Origin: an uncultured Bacilli bacterium
Lineage (GTDB): Bacteria; Bacillota_I; Bacilli_A; RF39; UBA660
NCBI GenBank assembly: GCA_947632405.1
Contig: CANRPE010000017.1
Location: forward strand, 1-32,546
Direction of reading: 5' to 3'
Length of the DNA: 32,546 bases
The notes below the pieces were generated by a model that saw only the letters and a list, made by a program, of their open reading frames with translations, was not told where the DNA came from and made no database searches. The position numbers were made by a program, and so were the translations under genes. Below are positions 8,658 to 17,423 of this stretch, piece by piece. Every line of letters begins with the position of its first letter. The first letter of the stretch is position 1.

Positions 8658-9777
8658 GTACTAAATTCAACTCCTGTAATTTGTTTTTGAATTTTTCTAT
8701 GAAAATATCTATTTCTTCCTTAGTTGTCAGATGACTAAGACTAATTCTTAAACTATGTGAAGCATAATCATTATTTTTAGTTAATGCTAAAACAGCTATT
8801 GAAGTGGAACTAGTAGAACAAGCTGTTTGAGTTGAAATATAGATATTTTCTTGTTCTAAAGCATGAAGCATTACTTCTGATTTAATATTTTTGATACTAA
8901 TATTAATAATATATGGACTACAATATTCATTACTATTTAGATGAACTTCTTGAATTGTTTCTAATTGATTTTTTAAATATTTACTTAAATCAGAAACATA
9001 TTGATATTTCTCATTAAAATCTTCTAAAACTAACCTAAGTGCCTTTGAAATAGAAGCTATTAAAGAAGTTGCTGGTGTTCCACTTCGATATACTGTAGTT
9101 GATTTTCCACCATGAATTAAAGGTTCAATATTAATATGATCCTTTTTTATTAAACAACCAATACCTTTTAAGCCATAAATTTTTTGAGCAGAAAAAGACG
9201 CTAAATCTATATCTTCTAAATTTATTTTTATTTTTCCAATAGCTTGAGTAATATCACTATGAAAGATAATTTTTTTATTATTTTTTAAATATTTACCAAT
9301 CTTATCAATAGGTTGAATTATTCCAATTTCACTATTAACTGCACCTATACTTACTAAGATAGTATCATCTCTTATTAATTTTTCAAGATTTTCAATAGTT
9401 ACTAATCCATGGTCATCTAAATCAACAAAATCAATTTCATAACCATTATCTTGTAAATAAGCCATTGTTGCTGTTACAGAAGAATGTTCTAGGCGTGTAG
9501 TTATAATATGTTTTCCTCTATTTGAATATTTATGAGCAACACCTATGATTGCTGTATTATTAGATTCAGTAGCTCCACTAGTATAAATAACTTCTTTTTC
9601 TTTTACACCAAGTAGACTAGCAAGTTGTTTTGTAGATGCTTCTATTAATTCTTTTGATTCTATACCTAATTTATGTAATGAATTAGGATTACCAATAAAT
9701 TTTTTAGTAACTTCTGAAAAAGTTTTTAAAACAGCATCATTTACTGGTGTTGTTGCCGCATAATCTAAATAAATCAT
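8644..9777 (-). CDS. Cysteine desulfurase (NifS/IscS-like)
   Basis: A PLP-dependent class V aminotransferase-fold enzyme that removes sulfur from cysteine as an enzyme persulfide for Fe-S clusters, tRNA thiolation or other sulfur acceptors. Visible landmarks are the YLDYAATTP start, the SGATESNN motif (67-74), H98 in LEHSS, D175 and Q178 in HSDITQAIG, the PLP lysine K199 in SAQKIYGLKGIG, and a catalytic loop TACSTSSTS near residue 320. The length (377 aa) is normal. The usual His before the PLP lysine (SAHK) is Gln here. A GGGAG Shine-Dalgarno and an extended -10 promoter precede it. No IscU/SufU gene is adjacent; instead it is coupled to thioredoxin-family genes, which is less common. Confidence 0.92.
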   Translation of the reverse strand: MIYLDYAATTPVNDAVLKTFSEVTKKFIGNPNSLHKLGIESKELIEASTKQLASLLGVKEKEVIYTSGATESNNTAIIGVAHKYSNRGKHIITTRLEHSSVTATMAYLQDNGYEIDFVDLDDHGLVTIENLEKLIRDDTILVSIGAVNSEIGIIQPIDKIGKYLKNNKKIIFHSDITQAIGKIKINLEDIDLASFSAQKIYGLKGIGCLIKKDHINIEPLIHGGKSTTVYRSGTPATSLIASISKALRLVLEDFNEKYQYVSDLSKYLKNQLETIQEVHLNSNEYCSPYIINISIKNIKSEVMLHALEQENIYISTQTACSTSSTSIAVLALTKNNDYASHSLRISLSHLTTKEEIDIFIEKFKNKLQELNLVHESN

Positions 9778-9800
9778 ATTATCACACTCCCAACAACAAT

Positions 9801-9809
9801 ATTATAGCA
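9801..9809 (-). promoter_or_regulatory. Extended -10 promoter of the cysteine desulfurase operon
   Basis: On the minus strand TGCTATAAT gives an extended -10 (TG at 9808-9809, TATAAT at 9801-9806). There is no good -35. GGGAG and the ATG at 9777 follow. Confidence 0.5.
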
Positions 9810-9849
9810 TAAATGTATTTAAGAATAAATACTAATAAAATTTCATTAT

Positions 9850-9889
9850 AAAAGATAAAATCACAATTCAATCTAAAATTGAATTGTGA
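9850..9889 (-). terminator. Rho-independent terminator after the 3D-domain gene
   Basis: A perfect 11-bp stem (9861-9871 with 9879-9889) and 7-nt loop are followed on the minus strand by TTTTATCTTTTAT. It lies 24 nt after the stop of the gene at 9914. Confidence 0.75.
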
Positions 9890-9913
9890 CTAATGTATTA
9901 TCTATATAATTTT

Positions 9914-10606
9914 TTATCTTCCTTTTCGTAATACTTCAACACTAATTCCTCGATCTACGCCACCTTTTGATTCAGTAGAGTTTGTTAAAACATCAATAAG
10001 AAATTTTCTTCCTTGACCAATATTACTACCACGATCAAGAACAATTGCTAAAACATTACTTCCTAAAGATGAATTTTTAATTCTAACAATAGAGTATAAT
10101 GAAATTTCTTTTCCAGCAGCAATAATTCTAACATTGCCATAAGTAGCATCACTATAATATAAATTACCATTTCGTACATCTAAACCTGTAGCTGTATAAC
10201 CTGAACAATCACTACAATTTGCATAATAATAACTTAAATTTCCTGTATAAGTTTCTAAAACATCTGATTCTTCTTTTATAACTGGTTTAGGTGCTGGTAA
10301 TTCTTCCTTAGGTGAATCTTCTACTTCTTCTTTTTCATTATTATCTTCTATAACTTCATTTTTTATTGGAATTTCTTCTATTTTCACATCTTGCTCTAAT
10401 TCTTTTTCTTGTTCATCTATTGTACTAATAGGAGTTACTTCTGATTGTTGATTTTCCAATATTTTTGTAAATAAGCTTGTCTGTAAATTTTTAGTATCAA
10501 CAGTAGAATTAACTACACTTGTATCTACTTTAGTAGTTACTAACATAATAGGAATCGAAAATACTAATAACCAATTTACAATACGTAAAATTTTATATTT
10601 ATTCAT
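9914..10606 (-). CDS. Secreted/anchored 3D-domain (RlpA-like double-psi barrel) protein
   Basis: The 230-aa protein has an N-terminal hydrophobic segment (residues 8-25, IVNWLLVFSIPIMLVTTK) serving as signal or anchor, a Glu/Pro/Lys-rich linker (about 50-115), and a C-terminal domain from about 118. That domain has the landmarks of 3D/RlpA-like barrels: YYANCSDCSGYTATGLDV, YGNVRIIAAG, a Ser-Ile-Val-Arg strand, VLDRGSNIGQGRKFLIDVL. Related domains (YuiC, YabE, Sps-type) act on or bind peptidoglycan. A disulfide between the two Cys of NCSDCSG is possible. GAGGAG precedes the ATG, and a TTGTAA / TAATAT pair with a 17-bp spacer lies just upstream. It is monocistronic, ending at the strong hairpin 9850-9889. 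Confidence 0.75.
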   Translation of the reverse strand: MNKYKILRIVNWLLVFSIPIMLVTTKVDTSVVNSTVDTKNLQTSLFTKILENQQSEVTPISTIDEQEKELEQDVKIEEIPIKNEVIEDNNEKEEVEDSPKEELPAPKPVIKEESDVLETYTGNLSYYYANCSDCSGYTATGLDVRNGNLYYSDATYGNVRIIAAGKEISLYSIVRIKNSSLGSNVLAIVLDRGSNIGQGRKFLIDVLTNSTESKGGVDRGISVEVLRKGR

Positions 10607-10691
10607 ATTTATCTCCTCGTATTAACATATTATCATATTGACTACCATTTTACAATCACTTGACAATATTTACCAGTTGTATTTACGTAAA

Positions 10692-10717
10692 CAAAAAATC
10701 AGTTAACTACTGACTTT
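10692..10717 (-). terminator. Rho-independent terminator overlapping the end of the 282-aa membrane protein gene
   Basis: A 9-bp stem with one G-T pair (10695-10703 with 10709-10717) and 5-nt loop is followed on the minus strand by a T run. The stop codon (10703-10705) lies inside the hairpin. Confidence 0.65.
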
Positions 10718-11551
10718 TTCACATTTATAACCAGAAGAATTCATTTTTGATTCAACTGAATTAATTGCATCTTTATACTTAAATTGAGGATATACACCTC
10801 CTGCTTCACTATATGCAGCACTTACTTCTTTTATGTTTATACTTGCATAATTAAAAATTTGCTTAACCGAGTTAATACCATTATTTAAACTACAAACAAT
10901 TGAAATACCATCATAATCTTTTATTTCTTCTTTTAAAATATCACATTGTTCCTTTAATGACTCTAATTCCTTCTTATCTTCTAATTTATCTCCTGTTGAA
11001 GTAGTGATATAAGTTAACTGATTAATTTTTTTATTTTCAAAAGTAAAAGTTGCACTTACTTTTATATCTAATGTATCTGTTTGTTTTGTACTAGTACACA
11101 TTAATTTACCAGAATCAAGTTCAGCCATTTGTTTATCTAATTTTCTTTGATTTAAATAATCTGTAATATCTCCTAAAAAATAGACAAATGCGAATAAAAA
11201 TATGAATAGTAAAACTGTCATAATTTTCCCAAATGTACTTGGACCTTTATTATTACTATTATTTAAGTTTGAATTAGGTTCTTGAGGATTATTAGTAGGA
11301 GCATCTTTAATAGCTTCATTACTTACCACATTTGAAGTAGTAGTTTCATTTACTACAGTTTGATTTTCATTGCTTAGAGGTTGAACTTGAGTTTGCTCCT
11401 CTTTCACAAGTTCTTGATTTACTTGATTTTCCAATTTTTCTTGTTCAACACTTTCGATATTTTTTTCTTCTGTTAGTGGTGTAACAGGAGGAGTTGTTGG
11501 CTCTGAATTTTCTGGAATTACTGGCATATCTTTTTCTTCATTTTGATTCAT
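10703..11551 (-). CDS. Single-pass membrane protein with long acidic N-terminal tail
   Basis: The 282-aa protein has a low-complexity Glu/Pro/Asn/Thr-rich N-terminal part (1-104), one transmembrane helix at about 107-127 (IMTVLLFIFLFAFVYFLGDI), and a C-terminal domain of about 150 residues with four Cys (LMCTSTKQ, EQCDILK, IVCSLNN, YKCEKVS). The C-terminal strand pattern loosely recalls the YehR/DUF1307 lipoprotein fold, but there is no lipobox, and I would not assign the family. With no signal peptide before the tail, the N-terminal part is expected inside and the Cys-bearing domain outside. AAAGGGAG precedes the ATG. It lies 23 nt after rpe and may be the last gene of that operon. Confidence 0.65.
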   Translation of the reverse strand: MNQNEEKDMPVIPENSEPTTPPVTPLTEEKNIESVEQEKLENQVNQELVKEEQTQVQPLSNENQTVVNETTTSNVVSNEAIKDAPTNNPQEPNSNLNNSNNKGPSTFGKIMTVLLFIFLFAFVYFLGDITDYLNQRKLDKQMAELDSGKLMCTSTKQTDTLDIKVSATFTFENKKINQLTYITTSTGDKLEDKKELESLKEQCDILKEEIKDYDGISIVCSLNNGINSVKQIFNYASINIKEVSAAYSEAGGVYPQFKYKDAINSVESKMNSSGYKCEKVSS

Positions 11552-11574
11552 ACTTTCATCTCCCTTTTTATTCT

Positions 11575-12201
11575 TTATCTTAATGAATTAATTTTTTCTT
11601 CAAAATTATCACTATTTATAATATAACTTCCAGATACTATAATATCACTTTCACTACAAAATTTTTTAGTATTATTATTAATTCCACCATCTACACTAAT
11701 TTTAACATTACTCTGATATTCATTCAATAAAATTCTAATTTCTTTTATTTTATTTTCTGTTTCTTCAATAAATTCTTGTCCTCCTTTACCTGGTTCAACA
11801 GACATAATTAAAATCATATCTAATAGAGGTAAATAAGGTACTAATTCATTTACTTTTGTATCTGGATTAATGGCTAATCCACATTTAATTCCATAATTTT
11901 TTATTTGAGTTAAATATCTATCTATATTTTCTGCTAATTCTAAATGAATTGTAATATATTCAGTATTAAGTGTAGAATAATTATCAATATATTTTTTAGG
12001 ATTCTTAACCATAAGATGCACATCTAAACGCTTTGATGTATATTTATAAATGTTTTTCATTTCTTTAAAGGGCATTGTCTTATTCTTAACAAATTTACCA
12101 TCCATAACATCAACATGAATATAATCTGTTGAAGTTTCATTTAATTTTAATAAATCTTTAGGAATATTTTTACTACTCAAAAAAGAAGTAGAAATGAGCA
12201 T
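11575..12201 (-). CDS. rpe: Ribulose-phosphate 3-epimerase
   Basis: A TIM-barrel enzyme interconverting ribulose 5-phosphate and xylulose 5-phosphate in the pentose phosphate pathway. Family motifs are all present: a start MLISTSFLSS in the place of the usual ISPSILSADF, HVDVMDGKFVKN (metal ligands His and Asp), LDVHLMV, GLAINP, MSVEPGKGGQEF, and VDGGINNNT near the phosphate-binding end. I start it at ATG 12201 (208 aa) because the family begins there; the upstream ATG at 12219 lies within the end of rsgA and adds MKESDN. A GAAAG Shine-Dalgarno overlaps the rsgA stop, so the two genes are coupled. The order rsgA-rpe is the Firmicutes norm. Confidence 0.9.
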   Translation of the reverse strand: MLISTSFLSSKNIPKDLLKLNETSTDYIHVDVMDGKFVKNKTMPFKEMKNIYKYTSKRLDVHLMVKNPKKYIDNYSTLNTEYITIHLELAENIDRYLTQIKNYGIKCGLAINPDTKVNELVPYLPLLDMILIMSVEPGKGGQEFIEETENKIKEIRILLNEYQSNVKISVDGGINNNTKKFCSESDIIVSGSYIINSDNFEEKINSLR

Positions 12202-12205
12202 ATTA

Positions 12206-13033
12206 TCACTTTCTTTCAATAAATTTTAAATAATTTTCATATCTTTGCTTCATAATATTATTATTATTTACTGCTACTTTTACTTGACATTCCTGTTCAT
12301 TTTTATGCATACAATCTTTATAAATACATGGATAATTTGCAAATTCTATAAAACTATCTCTAATTTCACTTGCACTATATTTATCTAAATCAAGTGCAGA
12401 AAATCCTGGCGTATCTAAAACTTTTCCTCCGTCAATTTCGAATAATTCTACTACCCTTGTTGTATGTTTACCTCTACCCAAGGAAATAGAAACTTCTCCT
12501 GTTTTTAAATTCCACATATTATTTATTTTATTTAACAATGTACTTTTACCTGCTCCTGTTTGTCCTGTAAAAACACTTGTCTTATTTTTTAATAATGATT
12601 TAATTTTATCAATTTGAGTATTTTCAATTACTTGATAACCTATTTTTTTATAATAATTTAAAGATTTATCAATCTCTTTTAATTCTTCTTTAGTTAGTAA
12701 ATCTCTTTTAGTAATACATATAATTGGAACTACATTATGTAATTCCATTAAGACAATTAATTTATCTAATAAATTAAGAGAAAAATTAGGAAGTTTTAAA
12801 CTTGTAATTAAAAAGGCTTGATCAATATTAGAAACACTAGGTCTATCAAAAATATTTTTTCTTGGAAGAATTTCTTCTATAACTTTGTTACTTGGATTAA
12901 AAATAACATAATCTCCAACTTTAGGAATTAGTTTTTCTTTACGAAATTTTCCTCGACATTTACAATCATATTTTTCACCTTTGCAGCTAACAATATGTAA
13001 ATCACTTACAATTTTAATAATTTGTCCTTCCAT
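12206..13033 (-). CDS. rsgA: Ribosome small-subunit-dependent GTPase A
   Basis: A circularly permuted GTPase that helps mature the 30S subunit. The order of motifs is that of the family: an N-terminal OB-fold (1-65), then the G4 motif TKRDLL near 107-112, the Walker A/G1 GQTGAGKST near 156-164, the G2 RGKHTTR region near 188-194, and G3 DTPGF near 206-210. The C-terminal zinc site is CIYKDCMHKNEQEC (three Cys plus His). At 275 aa it is slightly short but complete. The start ATG has AAAAGGAG ahead of it, 21 nt after the prkC stop. It belongs to the rlmN-prpC-prkC-rsgA-rpe operon. Confidence 0.95.
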   Translation of the reverse strand: MEGQIIKIVSDLHIVSCKGEKYDCKCRGKFRKEKLIPKVGDYVIFNPSNKVIEEILPRKNIFDRPSVSNIDQAFLITSLKLPNFSLNLLDKLIVLMELHNVVPIICITKRDLLTKEELKEIDKSLNYYKKIGYQVIENTQIDKIKSLLKNKTSVFTGQTGAGKSTLLNKINNMWNLKTGEVSISLGRGKHTTRVVELFEIDGGKVLDTPGFSALDLDKYSASEIRDSFIEFANYPCIYKDCMHKNEQECQVKVAVNNNNIMKQRYENYLKFIERK

Positions 13034-13054
13034 ATTTCTCCTTTTAACTTATTA

Positions 13055-14839
13055 CTATTCTTTAGTTTCAGGTATCTTTGTAGTTGTTTGTTTTTGTTCT
13101 GTTGTTGTAGTTTCTTTTTCTTCTTCTGTTGTTTTTGACTTTTCAGTTGACTTTTCAGTTGGCTTAGTTGCTATCTCAACAGTTAGAGTTGTTCCTTCCA
13201 AAATTTCTGTTCCAGCAATACGAGATTGGCTAATTACTTTTCCCTGAGCATACTCTGTTGTTTCAACATAACTTGTTTTTAATTCTAGATTATATTTCTT
13301 ACAAAATGCAGTTACATCATCATAACTATAGCCTAATGCAACCATATCTGGGAAAGTATCAATTAAATTTGGAATATATAATGTAATTGAATCTCCTTCT
13401 TTTACTTCAGATTTTGCAGCAAGTGACTGACCAATAATTTCTTGCTCATCATAATCACTATTTTCAACATCTTTTTTATCAATTGTAACTACTAATTTAT
13501 ATTTAGTTTCCAAAATAGTTTGTACTTCAATATAATTTTTACCTGTATAATCTTCTAAAATAAAAGTTTGTTCTCCACTAGATTTATATAAAGTAATAGA
13601 ACTTCCTTTCTTTAATTTTTTACCCTTTGCTGGGCTTGTTTTGACAATACGTCCTTTATCTATTTTTTTACTTTCTACTTTTTCAATTTTTGCTTTAACT
13701 ACAAAACCTAAATCCTCTAGTTTTTCTGTAGCTTTACTAACTGTAAGTCCTGTTACATCAGGAATTGTTATTTCTTTTGGTTTTGTAAGAGCTGGTACTA
13801 CAAATATAACAAGAAGTAAAATTAAGACAAGTAATGTAAAAACAGTTGCTAAAATTATTATAATCTTTTTATTTTTCTTATCAATTTTATCTTCAGGATC
13901 TATTTTTTCAGCTATTTCTTCTTCTTTTTCTAATTCTTCTAATTTTTGTAATCTTTTAGTATTTTCCATTTCATGTTCTGAATATTTATAAACAAGTGGT
14001 TCTTCATTCATTCTGTCATCATCTAATGCTGTTAATAAATCTTGATGCATACTTCTAGCATCATCATAACGATTCTTTGGATTCTTTGCAGTTGCCTTTA
14101 AAATAATATTTTCAATACTTTGAGGAATACTTTCATTATCTTCTCTAATATTAGGAAGTGGATCTTTCATATGTTTTAATGCTATTTCAACAGCATTATC
14201 ACCTTTAAATGGTAATTTCCCAGTTAATAATTCATAAAAGATAATACCCATGGAATAGATATCACTTTTAATTGTAGAACCTTTTCCTGCTGCTTGTTCA
14301 GGTGGAAGATAGTGAACAGAGCCCATGACTGAATTAGTTTGTGTAAGTTGGGTTGAATTTAAAGCCATTGCAATCCCAAAATCAGTAATTTTAATCTGTC
14401 CATCATCTTGAATCATAATATTTTGTGGTTTTAAATCTCTATGAATAATATAAGAATCATGAGCATGAGCCATTCCATCAGTAAGTTGAAGCATAATATC
14501 AATAGCTTCAGATAAAGTTAAACTTCCCCTTCTTTTTAATAACTGCTTCAAAGTTTTTCCATCAACAAATTCCATAATAATGTAATATAAACCATTATCT
14601 TCACCAACATCATACATTTCTACAATATTTGGATGAGAAAGACTTGAAGCTGATAATGCTTCTCTTTGAAAGCGTCTTACAAATTTTTCATCATTAGATA
14701 AATCACCACGTAGTATCTTAATAGCCACATTACGATCTAATATTTCATCATAACCAAGATAGACATTAGCCATTCCCCCTTCACCAATGCTTTTAATTAT
14801 TTCATAACGATCGTTAATTTTTTGCCCCTTTGAAATCAT
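13055..14839 (-). CDS. prkC: PASTA-domain Ser/Thr protein kinase (PrkC/StkP type)
   Basis: A membrane eukaryotic-like kinase that senses peptidoglycan fragments or lipid II and controls growth and division. The kinase domain spans about 12-275 with the glycine loop G19-A24 (GEGGMA), K41 in VAIKIL, HRDLKPQN at 133-140, and DFG at 153-155. A single membrane helix follows (about 325-350). The extracellular part has three PASTA repeats beginning near IPDVTGLTVSKATEKL, EDYTGKNYIEVQ and FPDMVALGYSYDDV, and a Thr/Lys/Glu-rich tail. Its start directly abuts the stop of prpC (0 nt), so kinase and phosphatase are made together, as is typical. Three PASTA units match the usual range of two to four. Confidence 0.95.
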   Translation of the reverse strand: MISKGQKINDRYEIIKSIGEGGMANVYLGYDEILDRNVAIKILRGDLSNDEKFVRRFQREALSASSLSHPNIVEMYDVGEDNGLYYIIMEFVDGKTLKQLLKRRGSLTLSEAIDIMLQLTDGMAHAHDSYIIHRDLKPQNIMIQDDGQIKITDFGIAMALNSTQLTQTNSVMGSVHYLPPEQAAGKGSTIKSDIYSMGIIFYELLTGKLPFKGDNAVEIALKHMKDPLPNIREDNESIPQSIENIILKATAKNPKNRYDDARSMHQDLLTALDDDRMNEEPLVYKYSEHEMENTKRLQKLEELEKEEEIAEKIDPEDKIDKKNKKIIIILATVFTLLVLILLLVIFVVPALTKPKEITIPDVTGLTVSKATEKLEDLGFVVKAKIEKVESKKIDKGRIVKTSPAKGKKLKKGSSITLYKSSGEQTFILEDYTGKNYIEVQTILETKYKLVVTIDKKDVENSDYDEQEIIGQSLAAKSEVKEGDSITLYIPNLIDTFPDMVALGYSYDDVTAFCKKYNLELKTSYVETTEYAQGKVISQSRIAGTEILEGTTLTVEIATKPTEKSTEKSKTTEEEKETTTTEQKQTTTKIPETKE

Positions 14840-15583
14840 CTATACTTCACCTTCCATATCACGGATTAAATAAGCTACTGATATATTATCAGTTCCACCT
14901 CTATTATTAGATTTTTGAATTAATTTAATTACTTTTTCTTCAATTTCTATTTGTTCTAATAAGACCTTTTCTATTTGCTCTTGATCTAACATATTAGTAA
15001 GACCATCACTTGAAAGTAGAATTTCTGTTACGTCCATATCACAGTCAAAGATATCGACATCTACTTTCGGTGAAGCTCCAAGCGCTTTCATTAATACATT
15101 TTTCTTTGGATGAACACTTGCTTCTTCTTTGGTAAGTTCTCCTGCCGAAACTAATAAATTTACTAATGTATGATCATAAGTTACTTTATGAAGTTTTCCA
15201 TCTTTCATAACAAATCCTGAAGAATCACCTATATTTCCAAATAATAAATATTCATTAGTTAATATTGCCATAACTAAAGTAGTTCCCATACCTTTACTTT
15301 CTGGATGAGTTTTTTCATGTTGAAAGATTAATGTATTAATTTCATTTACACAATCTCTAATCCAATTAACTGCATCTACTTTACTCATATTTAAAAATGT
15401 TTCATTAAAATGTTTCCCTAAATAGCTAATTGCAATGGAAGAAGCTACCTCTCCAGCAGAATGACCACCCATTCCATCTGCAATTGCCATTAAATAATCA
15501 TTATTTGCATTTTTAGTAATAATCACGCTATCTTCATTATGATCTCTTACTTTACCAGCATCCGTTAAATAAAATGACTTCAT
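14840..15583 (-). CDS. prpC: PP2C-family Ser/Thr phosphatase, partner of PrkC
   Basis: A metal-dependent PPM phosphatase that reverses PrkC phosphorylation. The signature residues are clear: LTDAGKVRDHNEDS at the N-terminus, ADGMGGHSAGEVAS (metal-binding Asp), GNIGDSSGF, SSDGLTNML near 190, and RGGTDNISVAYL near the C-terminus. The length (247 aa) is standard, and no membrane segment is present. Its ATG overlaps the rlmN stop in an ATGA arrangement, and its stop abuts the prkC start, showing tight coupling. Confidence 0.95.
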   Translation of the reverse strand: MKSFYLTDAGKVRDHNEDSVIITKNANNDYLMAIADGMGGHSAGEVASSIAISYLGKHFNETFLNMSKVDAVNWIRDCVNEINTLIFQHEKTHPESKGMGTTLVMAILTNEYLLFGNIGDSSGFVMKDGKLHKVTYDHTLVNLLVSAGELTKEEASVHPKKNVLMKALGASPKVDVDIFDCDMDVTEILLSSDGLTNMLDQEQIEKVLLEQIEIEEKVIKLIQKSNNRGGTDNISVAYLIRDMEGEV

Positions 15584-16602
15584 TTACATTCCTCCTTACT
15601 TCTTAGTTGTCCACAAGCAGCACTAATTTTACCACCAAACTCACGTCGAATTGTAACTTGAATTTTATTCTTCTTTAGTATATCATAAAACTTCATAATT
15701 TGTATAGTTTTACTCCGATGAAATTGAATATTTTCTGTAGTATTATAAGGAATTAAATTTACATACGCATTCATATCTTTAATTAATTTCGAAAGTTCTT
15801 CTGCATCTTTTGCTCTATCATTAATACCATCTAATAAAATATATTCAAAAGTTAGTCTTCTACCAGTCTTTTCTTGATATTTTTTTAATACTTTCATCAA
15901 ATCTTTAATAGGATATACCTTATTAATAGGCATAATTTGACTTCTTATTTTATCATTTGGGGCATGAAGGGAAATAGCTAAATTGACTTGTAATTTAAAA
16001 TTCATAAATTCTTCTATTTTAGGTATAATCCCACAAGTAGATACAGTAATGTGCCTACTACCAATTGCTAAACCTTTAGCATAATTAATAATTTTTAATA
16101 ATTTTATAATGTTTTCATAATTATCAAAAGGTTCTCCAATTCCCATAATTACAACGTGTGAAATTCTTTCTTTTATATCTTTTTCAACTTGTAAAATTTG
16201 CAGAACCATTTCTCCTGTTTTTAAATTTCTAACTTTTTTTCTTCTTCCACTTTCACAAAAACAACACCCCATGTTACAGCCTACTTGACTAGAAATACAA
16301 ATACTATTTCCATAATCATGTTTCATTAAAACTGCCTCGATATGTTCATTATCACTTAATTTAAATAAATATTTGCACACATCAGTATCTTTTTCAACTT
16401 TAACGATTTCTAATGGTTCAATAGAAAAATCTTGTTCTAATTGTTTTATAACATCTTTTTTTAAATTAGTTATTTCAGAAAAGGTAGAGATTTTTTTCTG
16501 ATAAAGCCATTCAAATAATTGTTCAGCATGAAATTTTTTTTGGTTATTGCTTAAAAAATATTCTTGCAGCATCTCAATATCTAAACTATATATGCTTTCC
16601 AT
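15580..16602 (-). CDS. rlmN: Dual-specificity 23S rRNA/tRNA adenine-C2 methyltransferase
   Basis: A radical SAM enzyme that methylates C2 of A2503 in 23S rRNA and A37 of some tRNAs. The cluster motif is QVGCNMGCCFCESG, with CX3CX2C spacing, in the first half of the protein; GIGEPFDNYENI provides the SAM-side GEP motif; the methyl-carrier Cys is in ISAACGQL near the C-terminus. The length of 340 aa is normal. AGGTGA and the ATG at 16602 give the start. It is the first gene after the terminator at 16642-16679 and probably heads the rlmN-prpC-prkC-rsgA-rpe transcript from a TATAAT at about 16627-16632. Confidence 0.95.
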   Translation of the reverse strand: MESIYSLDIEMLQEYFLSNNQKKFHAEQLFEWLYQKKISTFSEITNLKKDVIKQLEQDFSIEPLEIVKVEKDTDVCKYLFKLSDNEHIEAVLMKHDYGNSICISSQVGCNMGCCFCESGRRKKVRNLKTGEMVLQILQVEKDIKERISHVVIMGIGEPFDNYENIIKLLKIINYAKGLAIGSRHITVSTCGIIPKIEEFMNFKLQVNLAISLHAPNDKIRSQIMPINKVYPIKDLMKVLKKYQEKTGRRLTFEYILLDGINDRAKDAEELSKLIKDMNAYVNLIPYNTTENIQFHRSKTIQIMKFYDILKKNKIQVTIRREFGGKISAACGQLRSKEECK

Positions 16603-16641
16603 TTATATCACCTGCTAATAGAATTATTATACTCTGATTTT

Positions 16642-16679
16642 AAAAAAAAAGATACCTTACTATAAAAAGTTAAAATATC
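16642..16679 (-). terminator. Rho-independent terminator after the membrane protein gene that follows fmt
   Basis: A 9-bp stem including two G-T pairs (16651-16659 with 16671-16679), an 11-nt loop, and nine T on the minus strand. It separates the fmt-side operon from rlmN. Confidence 0.65.
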
Positions 16680-16694
16680 ATTTCCAATAATAGC

Positions 16695-17414
16695 TTAACT
16701 TTCTGTAGTAGTCTCTGTTTTAGATAATAAAGTATATTCAATTTCAATTGTCCCTTTATTTTTTGCTAAATTTTTATAAATTGTATAAGGTGTTAATTCA
16801 TATTTAATATTACTAATTTCTTTATTTTTATTAGTAGTAACAGTAATAATATTAGGCATATCAGCAATATCTATATCTAAATTATCAATTAATTTTACTA
16901 GTGTCGTTGTTGAAACTTGATAATCATAACTTCTATTTTTATTTTCATATTCTGTTTTTGAAATTAACTTTGCATTTTCTAAAATTTTTTCTAAATTAGA
17001 AATATCACGAAAATAAGGTAATATATATGGATTAGCTAAAGGCTTAAAATTATTTTCTTGTTTTAAATAAAAGGTATTGTTACTTTGATAAAATTTTTCG
17101 ATAGTATCTTGACTAGTCTTTGTAAAATTAGAGGTATTTTTTTCTTGATTACCTTCATAAATTGTTTTTATTTCATCTAAATTTATGGAATATTTAAAAT
17201 AATAAGGCTCATTCAAAATATTTTCAATATCAAAATATTTTGAACTTTCAAATGTTTCTTGATATTTATTTTGATTATTTCCTGCTCGTACTAAAATAAC
17301 AACCAAAAAAAAGAACAGAAAATATCCAACTAAAACAATCCAAGCTTTTTTCTGTGGATCTGATTTTATCTGTTCTATTATTTTATTAATAGATTTTGAT
17401 TTATTATTTTTCAT
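16695..17414 (-). CDS. Single-pass membrane protein of unknown function
   Basis: The protein (239 aa from the chosen start) has a Lys/Asn-rich cytoplasmic head, one membrane helix near residues 27-43 (AWIVLVGYFLFFFLVVILVR), and an outside domain of about 190 residues rich in Asn, Tyr and Thr and free of Cys. No family is recognised. I start at ATG 17414, which has AGGTGAG at good spacing; the GTG at 17423 overlaps that Shine-Dalgarno. It starts within a few nt of the fmt stop and ends before a terminator, at the place where rsmB lies in Bacillus, but there is no similarity to a methyltransferase. Confidence 0.6.
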   Translation of the reverse strand: MKNNKSKSINKIIEQIKSDPQKKAWIVLVGYFLFFFLVVILVRAGNNQNKYQETFESSKYFDIENILNEPYYFKYSINLDEIKTIYEGNQEKNTSNFTKTSQDTIEKFYQSNNTFYLKQENNFKPLANPYILPYFRDISNLEKILENAKLISKTEYENKNRSYDYQVSTTTLVKLIDNLDIDIADMPNIITVTTNKNKEISNIKYELTPYTIYKNLAKNKGTIEIEYTLLSKTETTTES

Positions 17415-17423
17415 GATACTCAC

